Source: JBBQER01 sp052148155 (GTDB lineage Bacteria; Actinomycetota; Acidimicrobiia; IMCC26256; PALSA-610). From it: a stretch of DNA of 28,280 bases. The DNA is taken from contig JBKQIY010000121.1 in assembly GCA_052148155.1 (NCBI GenBank), forward strand, positions 1-28,280. The letters are read 5' to 3'. Positions within the stretch are counted from its first letter, which is position 1. Every line of letters starts with the position of its first letter. The position numbers and the translations under genes are program-made. The notes beneath the pieces were generated by a model. The model was given only the letters and a program-made list of their open reading frames with translations, was not told where the DNA came from and searched no databases. Shown in pieces: positions 7,269-14,580 of the stretch.

Positions 7269-8468
7269 TCAGCTCGGTGCAGCGTGGGTCTGTTGTGCGA
7301 CGATCGTGACGAGGTTGCCGAGCGCGAGGTTGACGTCGTCGACGTGGAGTCCCCAGTTCGGGCCTTCGAGTGGCGTGACTTTGGGTCGCGTGTCGCCGAC
7401 GCCGCCGATGTGGGTGATCTGGAGCCAAGTGGCACCGTTCGCGGTGTCGCATTGCGCCGTGTACATGTTGGGATAGGTCACCCACGGCGTGGTGATCGGT
7501 CGTCCGTGGGCGGTGCGGCCGACGGCGGGGAAGTACGGGTCGAGGATGCCGGCGCCGCCGGCGAGCGCGGCGGGGTTGGTGCACAGGACTTGTTGTCCGA
7601 CTTTGGTCTGTTGGCCGGATTGCAGGCTGACGCCTTGTCCGGCCCGTCCGAACAGCGACGTGGCGGGCGGTTGACGGTTGAACGAGGAGTAGGCGATCAC
7701 GCAATGCTGTTCTGTCGCGCTCTGGCAGGCCGGGATGTGCTGGAAGCTGCCGCCCGTGTCGTGTCCGGTGAGGACTTGAACGTTGCCGCCGAGGATGATC
7801 GCCGAGATCATCTGGGTCCGGCGGGCGGGAACCGGATCGATTTGTGATGCGAGGAGGCGGATCAGGATCGCGGCGCCTTGGGAGTGGCCGATGAACACGA
7901 CCGGTCGCCCGTCGTTGTCGTGCGCGAGGTAGTCGCGCCACGCCGAAAGCACACTCGCATACGCGACGGCAATCGCGGTCGGGTCGCCGCTCAAGCCCGA
8001 CCGTGTGAGATCGGCCAGAGTTTGTTGGCGGTACATCGGTGCCCACACGCGACACACTTGCGAGAATCGTGCAGCTTGCGTTTGCGCGACCGCGATCTCC
8101 ACGGGCTGGATCGTCAGATCAGCGTTCGCGGAGGATTCCGTGCTCACCGTTGGATACACGTAGAAACAATCCACAGCCGGGCTCGAAGCCACCGGAGACG
8201 AAGCGATCGAGGTCGAACCATCGGCTGTCTCGACGGTCGTTGTCAGACTGCCAGCACACGGATCAGGCGTCCTGCCTGGATGACACAGCCACACCGTCGA
8301 ACCCGACGATTCCGCGCTCGGGCGGTGCGGTACCGGCACCGCGGAAGTCGACGAAGACGACGCCGAGGACGAGCCACTCGAACAGGCACCCGCGAACGCG
8401 CTGACAACGACGACGGTCACGACCGCCACCACAGTCCTCCGACCCAACAATCGAGCGCCGCGCCGCAC
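7269..8468 (-). CDS. DUF3089-family alpha/beta-hydrolase lipoprotein
   Basis: A 399-residue protein with a lipoprotein signal: a basic start, the hydrophobic stretch TVVAVVTVVVVSAFAG, then the lipobox AGAC-S and a Ser-rich spacer. The mature part has the DUF3089 pattern VDCFYVYPTVSTE near residue 100, the nucleophile elbow FIGHSQGA (Ser in GHSQG), and a late THIGGVGD and NWGLHVDDVNLALGNL carrying a plausible catalytic His. The family is predicted to be serine esterases or lipases, and this copy keeps the motif, unlike the hydrolase fold at 941-2464. It would be anchored to the outer face of the cytoplasmic membrane. The start is a GTG with a poor ribosome site. It is convergent with the transformylase gene and divergent from the GrpB gene. 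The substrate is unknown. Confidence 0.8.
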   Translation of the reverse strand: MRRGARLLGRRTVVAVVTVVVVSAFAGACSSGSSSASSSSTSAVPVPHRPSAESSGSTVWLCHPGRTPDPCAGSLTTTVETADGSTSIASSPVASSPAVDCFYVYPTVSTESSANADLTIQPVEIAVAQTQAARFSQVCRVWAPMYRQQTLADLTRSGLSGDPTAIAVAYASVLSAWRDYLAHDNDGRPVVFIGHSQGAAILIRLLASQIDPVPARRTQMISAIILGGNVQVLTGHDTGGSFQHIPACQSATEQHCVIAYSSFNRQPPATSLFGRAGQGVSLQSGQQTKVGQQVLCTNPAALAGGAGILDPYFPAVGRTAHGRPITTPWVTYPNMYTAQCDTANGATWLQITHIGGVGDTRPKVTPLEGPNWGLHVDDVNLALGNLVTIVAQQTHAAPS

Positions 8469-8782
8469 GGCAGGACTCTACGCAAAGGTGGGCCCACACG
8501 CCGGTCGCCGTCGCGCTCGTCCGGGTCCGCCAGCACGGACACACCGCGCCGTTCACCCGTACTGCGATATGGGCCGCGGTCGGACGTTCGGACGCGGACA
8601 ACGCCGACTGTCACCGATCAGGCGCACGACGCCGTGCTCTGCGCCATCGACCGCAGCTTCGGTGACGTCCGGTCCACGGCCGAAATCATCGAAATTGTTC
8701 ATCACGAGCGCAGAGCAACCCGACAAGAACATCCGGGAGATCCCTCGACTGACAGCCGATCCGCTGCGCGTAGGTTGGTCAG
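8469..8782. other. Divergent intergenic region with a short coding-like segment
   Basis: The region separates the DUF3089 lipoprotein and the GrpB gene. From 8610 to about 8711 the plus strand reads VTDQAHDAVLCAIDRSFGD then VRSTAEIIEIVHHER, with mostly G or C in third positions until its last few codons. It has no start codon in that frame and runs on without a sensible end. It may be a remnant of a small gene. I do not recognise the family, and nothing else stands out. Confidence 0.3.
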
Positions 8783-9376
8783 ATGCCATTCCCTGACGAG
8801 ATCCGCCCCGTCACGGTGGTTCCATACCAACAGAACTGGGCCGCGGACTTCCAGACTCTGGCGGTCGACCTTTGGACGCTGCGCCTTGCGGACCGAGGGA
8901 TCATCGAGCATGTCGGATCGACCTCCGTGCCCGGCCTCGCCGCCAAGGACGTCATCGACATACAGCTGCGAGTGCCCGCACTCGATCCGAACCCGATGTC
9001 GGCGACGCTCGGCCGCCTCGGCTACCGACGCCGCCCAGAAGACTGGAACAACGCTGAGCCGACCCGCGCGGGGCCGGTCGCCAAGCTCGTCTTCGCGCCG
9101 CCCGTCGGGTCTCGCCCATGCAACGTCCACGTTCGCGTGCACGGTTCCCAAGGCGCCCGGGACACCCTCCTGTTCCGCGACTTCCTTCGTTCCGAACCAG
9201 CGATGCGAGACGCATGGGGGATCCTGAAGACGGCGGCCGCTTCGCTCACCGCGGTCGAAGACTTGGCCGGCTACGCCCGGATCAAAGATCCCGCATGGCA
9301 GGTCCTCATGTATGGCGCCGACCGGTGGGCCGACGAGGAGTCATGGAAACCTGAGCCTCTCGTTGCATGGCGGTGA
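8783..9376 (+). CDS. GrpB family (UPF0157) nucleotidyltransferase-fold protein
   Basis: A 197-residue protein with the hallmark GrpB layout. VTVVPYQQNWAADFQTLA near residue 10 is followed by IEHVGSTSVPGLAAKDVIDIQLRV (about residues 38-61), the nucleotidyltransferase-like GS...D-x-D core. VHVRVHGSQGARDTLLFRDFLR and a C-terminal helical part then follow, as in the family. Members resemble minimal nucleotidyltransferases, and some are reported next to dephospho-CoA kinase genes, but the physiological role is not established. The length is normal. The ATG start has only a weak AGG-type ribosome site. The gene is convergent with the AhpD-like gene and has no operon partner. Confidence 0.85.
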   Translation: MPFPDEIRPVTVVPYQQNWAADFQTLAVDLWTLRLADRGIIEHVGSTSVPGLAAKDVIDIQLRVPALDPNPMSATLGRLGYRRRPEDWNNAEPTRAGPVAKLVFAPPVGSRPCNVHVRVHGSQGARDTLLFRDFLRSEPAMRDAWGILKTAAASLTAVEDLAGYARIKDPAWQVLMYGADRWADEESWKPEPLVAWR

Positions 9377-9413
9377 CAAGCCGCCCTGCCCCGAGGTTCG
9401 GGACGCGGCGACC

Positions 9414-9478
9414 GGTTACCCGAACGTCGTCCCGGCGTTGTCGGCCGCGTTGATCCGACGCGCCACCTTCGGGTATCC
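9414..9478. terminator. Imperfect inverted repeat between convergent genes
   Basis: GGTTACCCGAA (9414-9424) and TTCGGGTATCC (9468-9478) can pair over 11 positions with one mismatch around a 43-base loop. They lie between the stop codons of two converging genes. This could act as a bidirectional terminator, but the loop is long and no T-tract follows. Confidence 0.3.
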
Positions 9479-9538
9479 CGTCGCTGGTTGTCGTGAGAAG
9501 TCCTCACCAGGCTCGGAGCTGTGTCCGTCGGTCGGCGC

Positions 9539-9997
9539 TCACCACTGCGTATCGCCGGCTACTTGTCTGGTCGCAGCGTTGAGCCGGTTCCAGACGTTGA
9601 TGTTCGCGATGGCCAAGATCAGGGTCGCGAGCTGCGTTTCGTCGAAGTGCTGTGCCGCTCCGTCGTAGATCTCATCGGGCACGGGATCTGGCCGGTCGCT
9701 CAGCCGCGTGACGGCCTCGGTCAAGGCGAGCGCCGCGCGTTCGGCGTCCGTGAAATATGGCGCTTCCCGCCATGCGGCCAGGGTGAAAAGACGCTCGTCG
9801 GTCTCGCCGGCGTTCTTGGCGGCACGAGAGTGGCCATCGAGGCAGACGCTGCAACCATTGATCTGGCTCGCCCGGAGGTTGACGAGTTCCAGCGTCCGTT
9901 CGGGGACGCCACCGTTGCCGACCGCCTTCCCGAGCGCCTGCAGCGCGTCCATGGCGTTGGGAACGACGAATGCGGGGTGGTTCATTCGAGCTTGCAA
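9539..9997 (-). CDS. Carboxymuconolactone decarboxylase / AhpD-like family protein
   Basis: A protein of about 152 residues with the CMD/AhpD fold. RTLELVNLRASQINGCSVCLDGHSRAAKNAGETDERL contains the C-x-x-C-x3-H redox motif (CSVCLDGH), and a helix FTDAERAALALTEAVTRL follows. The C-terminal TLILAIANINVWNRLNAATRQ is typical of alkylhydroperoxidase-like members. The CxxC pair suggests peroxide or thiol-dependent reductase activity rather than decarboxylation. I place the start at the TTG at 9997, giving MQARMNHPA, because AGGAGG lies four bases upstream; the ATG at 9985 would be about 16 bases away and the GTG at 10000 too close. The gene stands alone and converges on grpB. Confidence 0.85.
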   Translation of the reverse strand: MQARMNHPAFVVPNAMDALQALGKAVGNGGVPERTLELVNLRASQINGCSVCLDGHSRAAKNAGETDERLFTLAAWREAPYFTDAERAALALTEAVTRLSDRPDPVPDEIYDGAAQHFDETQLATLILAIANINVWNRLNAATRQVAGDTQW

Positions 9998-10431
9998 CAC
10001 GCCTCCTTGTACATCACACGGGTTTCATTGATCCCTGCTCTCACGACGAACGAGGAGCGCCGAAATCGACACCGCTCATCGGATGCGCCCGCGAATGACC
10101 TCGTCCGACGCGGACAGCGCAACCGAATCGATGCTGGCTCGTCGCGGCCGACGCGCGACGGGCCGCGATCGGACTCGCGACCCGTCCCTTCGACGAGACC
10201 GAACGCGCCCGACGACTCAAGCTGGTAGGGGACTTCCTCGGCGAAGACACACACGGCCAGCACCCAACCAAGCGGCGAACCTGACGCTCGACGAGATGAT
10301 CGAGTATGTCTCGGGACCGAGACATCCGCGATCGTGGCCGTCGAACATTGGCTCGGTCCTCGAGGCGGGGCGCGGCAAGTCGGTCGGCGGTGGACGCCAA
10401 AACCTGAGGGGAGGGAACCTGGTGGCGGCCG
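9998..10431. other. Intergenic region with a possible decayed gene
   Basis: From 10099 to the TGA at 10282-10284 the plus strand reads LVAADARRAAIGLATRPFD then ETERARRLKLVGDFLGED, with strongly GC-biased third positions but no start codon in frame. Just after it, another frame reads NLTLDEMIEYVSGPRHPRSW. The two could be pieces of one frameshifted gene. I do not recognise the family. A purine-rich GAGGGGAGGG lies at 10406-10415, about 17 bases before the next gene's first possible start. Confidence 0.3.
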
Positions 10432-12237
10432 GTGGCGTGTATTGAGGCGGCGTTTCTCGGGAGCGCCCAGGGACGGGATCTGCGTTTGATCAGCGACGTT
10501 GACCTGGCGGTGGCGGTGCCGACTGCCGACGTGCGTCTGTCGGCGCGCCCTGATGGTCTCGCGTGGGCCTTGGGGATGCTGATCGTCGGTACGGTGGTTG
10601 CTGTCGACCCGGCCGGGTTCGTGCCGACGGGGCCGATGCGCTGGACCGTGATCACGGCGACGACATGGCTCGTTCTCGCGGTACTCGTTCGTCGCACGGT
10701 CGCGATCCCGCGTGCGATGACTGCCGTGTGGGTCGCGTTGGTCGGTGTGCTGCTGGTCGCGACGATCAGAGCGGTTGATCCGTTGGATGCGTGGATCGGC
10801 ACGCCGGATCGGCGGCTCGGGCTGCTTGCCTGGCTCATGTTCCCGGCACTGTTCCTTGCCGGACATGCTTGCAGGTCGCGAGCCGCGACACGCGTGGTGA
10901 TGCGCGCGGGGTCGGTGGGTGCGGTCGTGCTCGGCCTGTGGAGCGCGGCCGAAGTGCTCGGTTACTCCCCGCTGGGTCTGGAGTTCGCGAATGGACGCGC
11001 CGGAGGCCCGTTCGGCCAGCCTGCCTACCTCGGGGCCGCGTGCGTGCTCCTCGGACCGCTGGGCGTTGCGACGGCGCTCGACGGGAATGAGACGCGCGGC
11101 TGGAAGTGCGCTGGCGCGTTCGGTGCGGGCGGCGCAGTGTTTGCGCTGGCGGCGTCGCAGACGCGTGGGGCTTGGGTTGGCGCTGTCGTCGCTGGTGTCG
11201 CGGTTGCGTTGCGCAAGCGTGGAGTGTTGCGCCGTCACCGACCGCGGGTCGTTGCGGCGGCGGTCGCGTTGGCGGCGGTCGCCGTCGCGGTCGGCGTTGC
11301 TACGCCGCTCGGTGCGCGTGCCGTGTCGACGTTCGATCTCCATCACGGGACGAGCGCGAGTCGTTTCGGCGAGTGGCGGATTGCGACGCGGACGATCGTC
11401 GATCATCCGCTGTTGGGCGTAGGACCCGAGGGCTACCGCGTCGTGTTCCCCCAGGAGGTCGACGCGGCGTACGTACGCGACTATGGCGACACGGTCTACA
11501 CCGACCGGGCTCACAACGGCATCCTCGACGTCACCCTCGACGGCGGGATCTTCGCCGGTGCCCTCTACCTCGCGTTGCTCGTCCTGGCGCTCCGACATGC
11601 GTGGCGCGCGATCGCGACGCGCGATCTGGTCGCGGTCGCGCTCGGCGCGGCGGTGATCGCATACGTGGTGCAACAGCAGTTCCTGTTTCCGCTTGCTGAG
11701 CTTGACCCGATCTTTTGGGTGCTCGTCGGCATGCTGGTCGTACGAACACCAGGCTCGGCGCGACACACGACGCTTCGCGCTCGCTGGCTCGTCGTACCGA
11801 TCGCGATTGCCACCGTGGCCGCCTTGTACTACGGCGCCCGCGACGTTCTCGCCGACCAAGCCATGAAGCGAGCCGCGACAACCGCGAATGTTGCCATTGC
11901 GTTGCGCGAGGCCGACGAAGCGACTCGACTGCGACCCGACTCGATCCGTACTTGGTACGTCGCCGCGCGTGTCGCGCAGCGTGGCGAAGCGCTGACGGAT
12001 GTGGACGCGGCGCTCGCTCGCGTCGTGCAGGGCCTCGACCGTTCGCGGGGGGATCCAGCGCTGCGGGACCTCTACGGCGAGCTGCTCGTCGAACGCGCCG
12101 CTCGCTCCCGTCTCGGGGACGATATCGCCCTCGCGCGTCGTGAGCTCGCCCGCCTCGTCGTCGACGCGCCACACGACCCGATGCTGCACCAAGACCAGGT
12201 CAGCGCCGAATCTCTGCGCGAGATCGGAAAACCGTGA
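10432..12237 (+). CDS. O-antigen ligase (Wzy_C/WaaL-like) polytopic membrane protein with C-terminal repeat region
   Basis: A protein of about 600 residues with roughly ten or more hydrophobic segments starting near residue 40 (LAWALGMLIVGTVVAV). It has the O-antigen-ligase features GGPFGQPAYLGAACVLLGPLG, SQTRGAWVGAVVAG, and the periplasmic-loop signature EWRIATRTIVDHPLLGVGPEGYRVVFP followed by DRAHNGILDVTLDGGIFAG. The last 130 residues (AIALREADEATRLRPDSIRTWYVAARVAQRG ...) look like TPR-type helices, seen in many actinobacterial members. Such proteins join or polymerise lipid-linked glycans at the outer membrane-face. The first possible start is the GTG at 10432, but later GTGs (10510, 10516) are also possible. 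Its stop overlaps the sigma-factor start, so the two are co-translated, which links glycan assembly with that regulator. Confidence 0.8.
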   Translation: MACIEAAFLGSAQGRDLRLISDVDLAVAVPTADVRLSARPDGLAWALGMLIVGTVVAVDPAGFVPTGPMRWTVITATTWLVLAVLVRRTVAIPRAMTAVWVALVGVLLVATIRAVDPLDAWIGTPDRRLGLLAWLMFPALFLAGHACRSRAATRVVMRAGSVGAVVLGLWSAAEVLGYSPLGLEFANGRAGGPFGQPAYLGAACVLLGPLGVATALDGNETRGWKCAGAFGAGGAVFALAASQTRGAWVGAVVAGVAVALRKRGVLRRHRPRVVAAAVALAAVAVAVGVATPLGARAVSTFDLHHGTSASRFGEWRIATRTIVDHPLLGVGPEGYRVVFPQEVDAAYVRDYGDTVYTDRAHNGILDVTLDGGIFAGALYLALLVLALRHAWRAIATRDLVAVALGAAVIAYVVQQQFLFPLAELDPIFWVLVGMLVVRTPGSARHTTLRARWLVVPIAIATVAALYYGARDVLADQAMKRAATTANVAIALREADEATRLRPDSIRTWYVAARVAQRGEALTDVDAALARVVQGLDRSRGDPALRDLYGELLVERAARSRLGDDIALARRELARLVVDAPHDPMLHQDQVSAESLREIGKP

Positions 12238-12845
12238 ACCGCGCGGGCCACTCAGACGTGTATCACGCGATGCAGTTCCACGACCCGTCGCTGACGCTCG
12301 CCAACCCGACCGACTCCGACCCGACTCCCTCCGACCCGACCCCGCTGACGCCGGAGACGACCGACCTCACCGTCGTCCACGTCGACCCTCCGCGCGACTT
12401 CGAAGCGTTCTACCGTGACGGATACGCGGACATCGCCCGCGCACTCACCGTCACACTCGGCGACCTGGACCTTGCGCAAGAAGCAACCGACGAAGCGATG
12501 GTGCGCGCCTACGCCCGGTGGGACAAGATCGGTTCGTACGACAATCCCGGCGGCTGGGTTTACCGCGTCGGTCTCAACTGGGCCCGCTCGGCTCGACGTC
12601 GTCTCACCCGCACGGCTCCGTTCCACGAACGGCGGGTCATCGACGCACCCGCAACCGATCCCGCGCCCTACGCCGCGCTGCGAGACCTCGAAGTCGGCCT
12701 GCGATCCGTTGTGGTCTGTCGTCTACTGCTCGACTGGTCGGTCGACGAGACCGCCGCCGCGTTACGCATCAAGCCCGGCACCGTGAAAAGCCGTCTGCAC
12801 CGCGCGCTCGCCCAACTCGAACAAGACCTCGGAGATACCCAGTGA
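12234..12845 (+). CDS. ECF-family RNA polymerase sigma factor
   Basis: A 203-residue ECF sigma factor. A Pro/Thr/Asp-rich N-terminal extension of about 50 residues precedes region 2 (FEAFYRDGYADIARALTVTLGDLDLAQEATDEAMVRAY and NPGGWVYRVGLNWARSARRR). Region 4 is near the C-terminus, with the helix-turn-helix WSVDETAAALRIKPGTVKSRLHRAL. The GTG start overlaps the stop of the ligase gene (GTGA at 12234), and its own stop overlaps the GTG of the next gene, so all three form one operon. It probably directs transcription of envelope genes under control of the membrane-tethered neighbour. A later start such as the ATG at 12270 is possible, because the N-terminal extension is low-complexity. Target promoters are not identifiable here. 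Confidence 0.88.
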   Translation: MNRAGHSDVYHAMQFHDPSLTLANPTDSDPTPSDPTPLTPETTDLTVVHVDPPRDFEAFYRDGYADIARALTVTLGDLDLAQEATDEAMVRAYARWDKIGSYDNPGGWVYRVGLNWARSARRRLTRTAPFHERRVIDAPATDPAPYAALRDLEVGLRSVVVCRLLLDWSVDETAAALRIKPGTVKSRLHRALAQLEQDLGDTQ

Positions 12846-14521
12846 ATGAGACCCAGCTCGACCAGCTCCGCGACGCGTTGCACCGCGAGGCACAGCACAT
12901 CCATCCTGTCGGACTCGGCGCGGACACTGTGCGACGCCGCGGCCGCCGACGGCGTCACCGCGGACGCGCCGTCGTTGCTGTCGGCGCGGCGACGTGCGTC
13001 GCCGGCCTCGGTGTGTCACTGATCGAACGCGATGGTGGCGCGCCGCACAGCGTCGTCGTGGGCGCAGCATCCGGAGCGGCCGTCACGCCGACGCTCGAGT
13101 TCCGCGTCGTTGACGGCACCGTCGCGAACTCGACGATGCATTTCACCACCGCGGCCGGTGTCACCTACGAACTGTCGACCGCGCCCGGCGTCGCGCCTCC
13201 CGGCGCGCAGCCGGGCCAGGCGATTTACAGCACGAGCGATGGCGAACATTGGACCACCGCCACCCAAGACCAGCCCTGGATCTCCGATCTCGCCGGAAAC
13301 GATGGCGTGCTCTACGCGATCGGTACAGCACCCGGTGCCGCGGCCGGTGACGTCCGCTATCTCGTCGGTACGTCCCACGACGGCGGCGCGGCATGGTCCG
13401 ATACCAACCTGCCGTTCGATCTCAGCGTCCCGACCGCGACGGTGTCGATGAGTCCCGCCTCAACCGTGCAGATTGCCAGCGGAGCAACAGGAACTGTCGC
13501 GCTGCTCACCGAGCAGTTCTCGCCGGACCTCGACGCGCTCGTCGCAGCCCGCTCCGCCGGCCATCCCGACGTCACCACGACCATGACGAACGACGGCTAC
13601 GACATCGTCGACCTGAGCGGCTGCGCGCCCGGCAAGCAAGCACTCGCCAGCCGCACCGTCAAGCAAGCGCTCGCCGGCAGCACCGTCGAGCAAGCAGGCT
13701 CCAGCCGCGCCTTCGAGCAAGCAGGCTCCAGCCGCGTATTCAAGGACGCACCGAAGCCGCTCGGGGCCGCGGTCGCCAGCCCCGGCGACGTGGCGCCTCT
13801 CGCAAGTAAATGCACCGACCCGCCCGTGGTCGGCACGATCAGCTGGTCCGATCTCGGCCTGACCGGTCCCGGCGAGCTCACCCGCCAACAGATGCTCGTC
13901 AGCACCGACGGCACGCACTGGACGTCCACGCCCCCCCCAAACGGCGGGACCGTACAAGAGCTCGTCGCCGACAGCGACGGCTTCCTTGTCCTCGCCAACA
14001 ACACCAACCCGTCGCTCGGCACGCAGGCGCCCAGTAACGAAACAACGCTGCTGCAGTCAACCGACGCGCGCACCTGGACCACAATCGAGACGCCACCCGG
14101 TCTCAACGTGCAGGCAATAGCCGGCGACCTCATCGTAGGAACCGACTCCTCCGGCGCCATACAAACGTCCAGCGACGGCGGCAAGACCTGGAACACGACC
14201 AACGTCAACGCACTCCTCCCCGCCGGCACTCCTACCGAGTCGGTGACCGCATCCGACGCCGGGCCACTCGGGTTCGCGCTCCTCGTCACCCCCGACCAGA
14301 AACCCAACGATCAGACACCCGGTCATGACGACCTCCTGTTCAGCACCGACGGGATCGACTGGACAACAACCGACCTCGCCGCCGTCGGTGAACCCTCGAC
14401 CGGCTATCCGATGCAGGTAACCGTCGGCGCCGACCACATCAGCATCGACTACGGACTCCCCGGCGCAACGCCCGACGGAACGATGAAGATCACGACGCTG
14501 CTCGCCACGCCGAAAGGCTGA
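12842..14521 (+). CDS. Membrane-tethered Asp-box (BNR-repeat) protein, putative partner of the ECF sigma factor
   Basis: A 559-residue protein starting at the GTG overlapping the sigma stop. Residues 1-41 are cytoplasmic and end in a run of arginines. Residues 42-60 (RAVVAVGAATCVAGLGVSL) form a single membrane helix, and the rest is extracytoplasmic. Six Asp-box motifs (S/T-x-D-G-x-x-W) mark beta-propeller blades: STSDGEHWTT (130), TSHDGGAAW (178), STDGTHWTS (354), STDARTWTT (406), SSDGGKTWNT (443) and STDGIDWTTT (501). A four-unit, nine-residue repeat sits at 265-300. There is no recognisable anti-sigma domain or zinc finger, but gene order and topology suggest that the short cytoplasmic N-terminus restrains the sigma factor. 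The ligand of the presumed propeller is unknown. Confidence 0.7.
   Translation: MNETQLDQLRDALHREAQHIHPVGLGADTVRRRGRRRRHRGRAVVAVGAATCVAGLGVSLIERDGGAPHSVVVGAASGAAVTPTLEFRVVDGTVANSTMHFTTAAGVTYELSTAPGVAPPGAQPGQAIYSTSDGEHWTTATQDQPWISDLAGNDGVLYAIGTAPGAAAGDVRYLVGTSHDGGAAWSDTNLPFDLSVPTATVSMSPASTVQIASGATGTVALLTEQFSPDLDALVAARSAGHPDVTTTMTNDGYDIVDLSGCAPGKQALASRTVKQALAGSTVEQAGSSRAFEQAGSSRVFKDAPKPLGAAVASPGDVAPLASKCTDPPVVGTISWSDLGLTGPGELTRQQMLVSTDGTHWTSTPPPNGGTVQELVADSDGFLVLANNTNPSLGTQAPSNETTLLQSTDARTWTTIETPPGLNVQAIAGDLIVGTDSSGAIQTSSDGGKTWNTTNVNALLPAGTPTESVTASDAGPLGFALLVTPDQKPNDQTPGHDDLLFSTDGIDWTTTDLAAVGEPSTGYPMQVTVGADHISIDYGLPGATPDGTMKITTLLATPKG
13634..13741 (+). repeat. 27-bp tandem repeat, four units, inside the Asp-box gene
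   Basis: Four exact 27-base periods (13634, 13661, 13688, 13715) encode KQALASRTV, KQALAGSTV, EQAGSSRAF and EQAGSSRVF. Units 3 and 4 are almost identical in DNA (GAGCAAGCAGGCTCCAGCC shared). The repeat lies between propeller blades 2 and 3 and keeps the frame. Copy number may vary between strains. Confidence 0.9.
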
Positions 14522-14580
14522 ACCCGTACGCAAAACACCAAAAGCGGTCGCGGCGACCGGCACGGGAGCTCGCCGCGTTG

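Noticed and set aside
10041..12192. Very long open frames on the reverse strand opposite the O-antigen ligase gene
   Set aside because: They are Arg/His/Asp-rich with no hydrophobic core or family motifs; they are shadows of the plus-strand membrane protein.
12518..12841. Extending the Asp-box gene upstream through its open frame
   Set aside because: That frame runs inside the ECF sigma gene and is Arg-rich; the GTG at 12842 overlapping the sigma stop is the natural start.
14522..14580. Hairpin CGGTC-GCGGC-GACCG after the Asp-box gene as a terminator
   Set aside because: A stem of only five base pairs without a T-tract in a high-GC genome is too weak to call.
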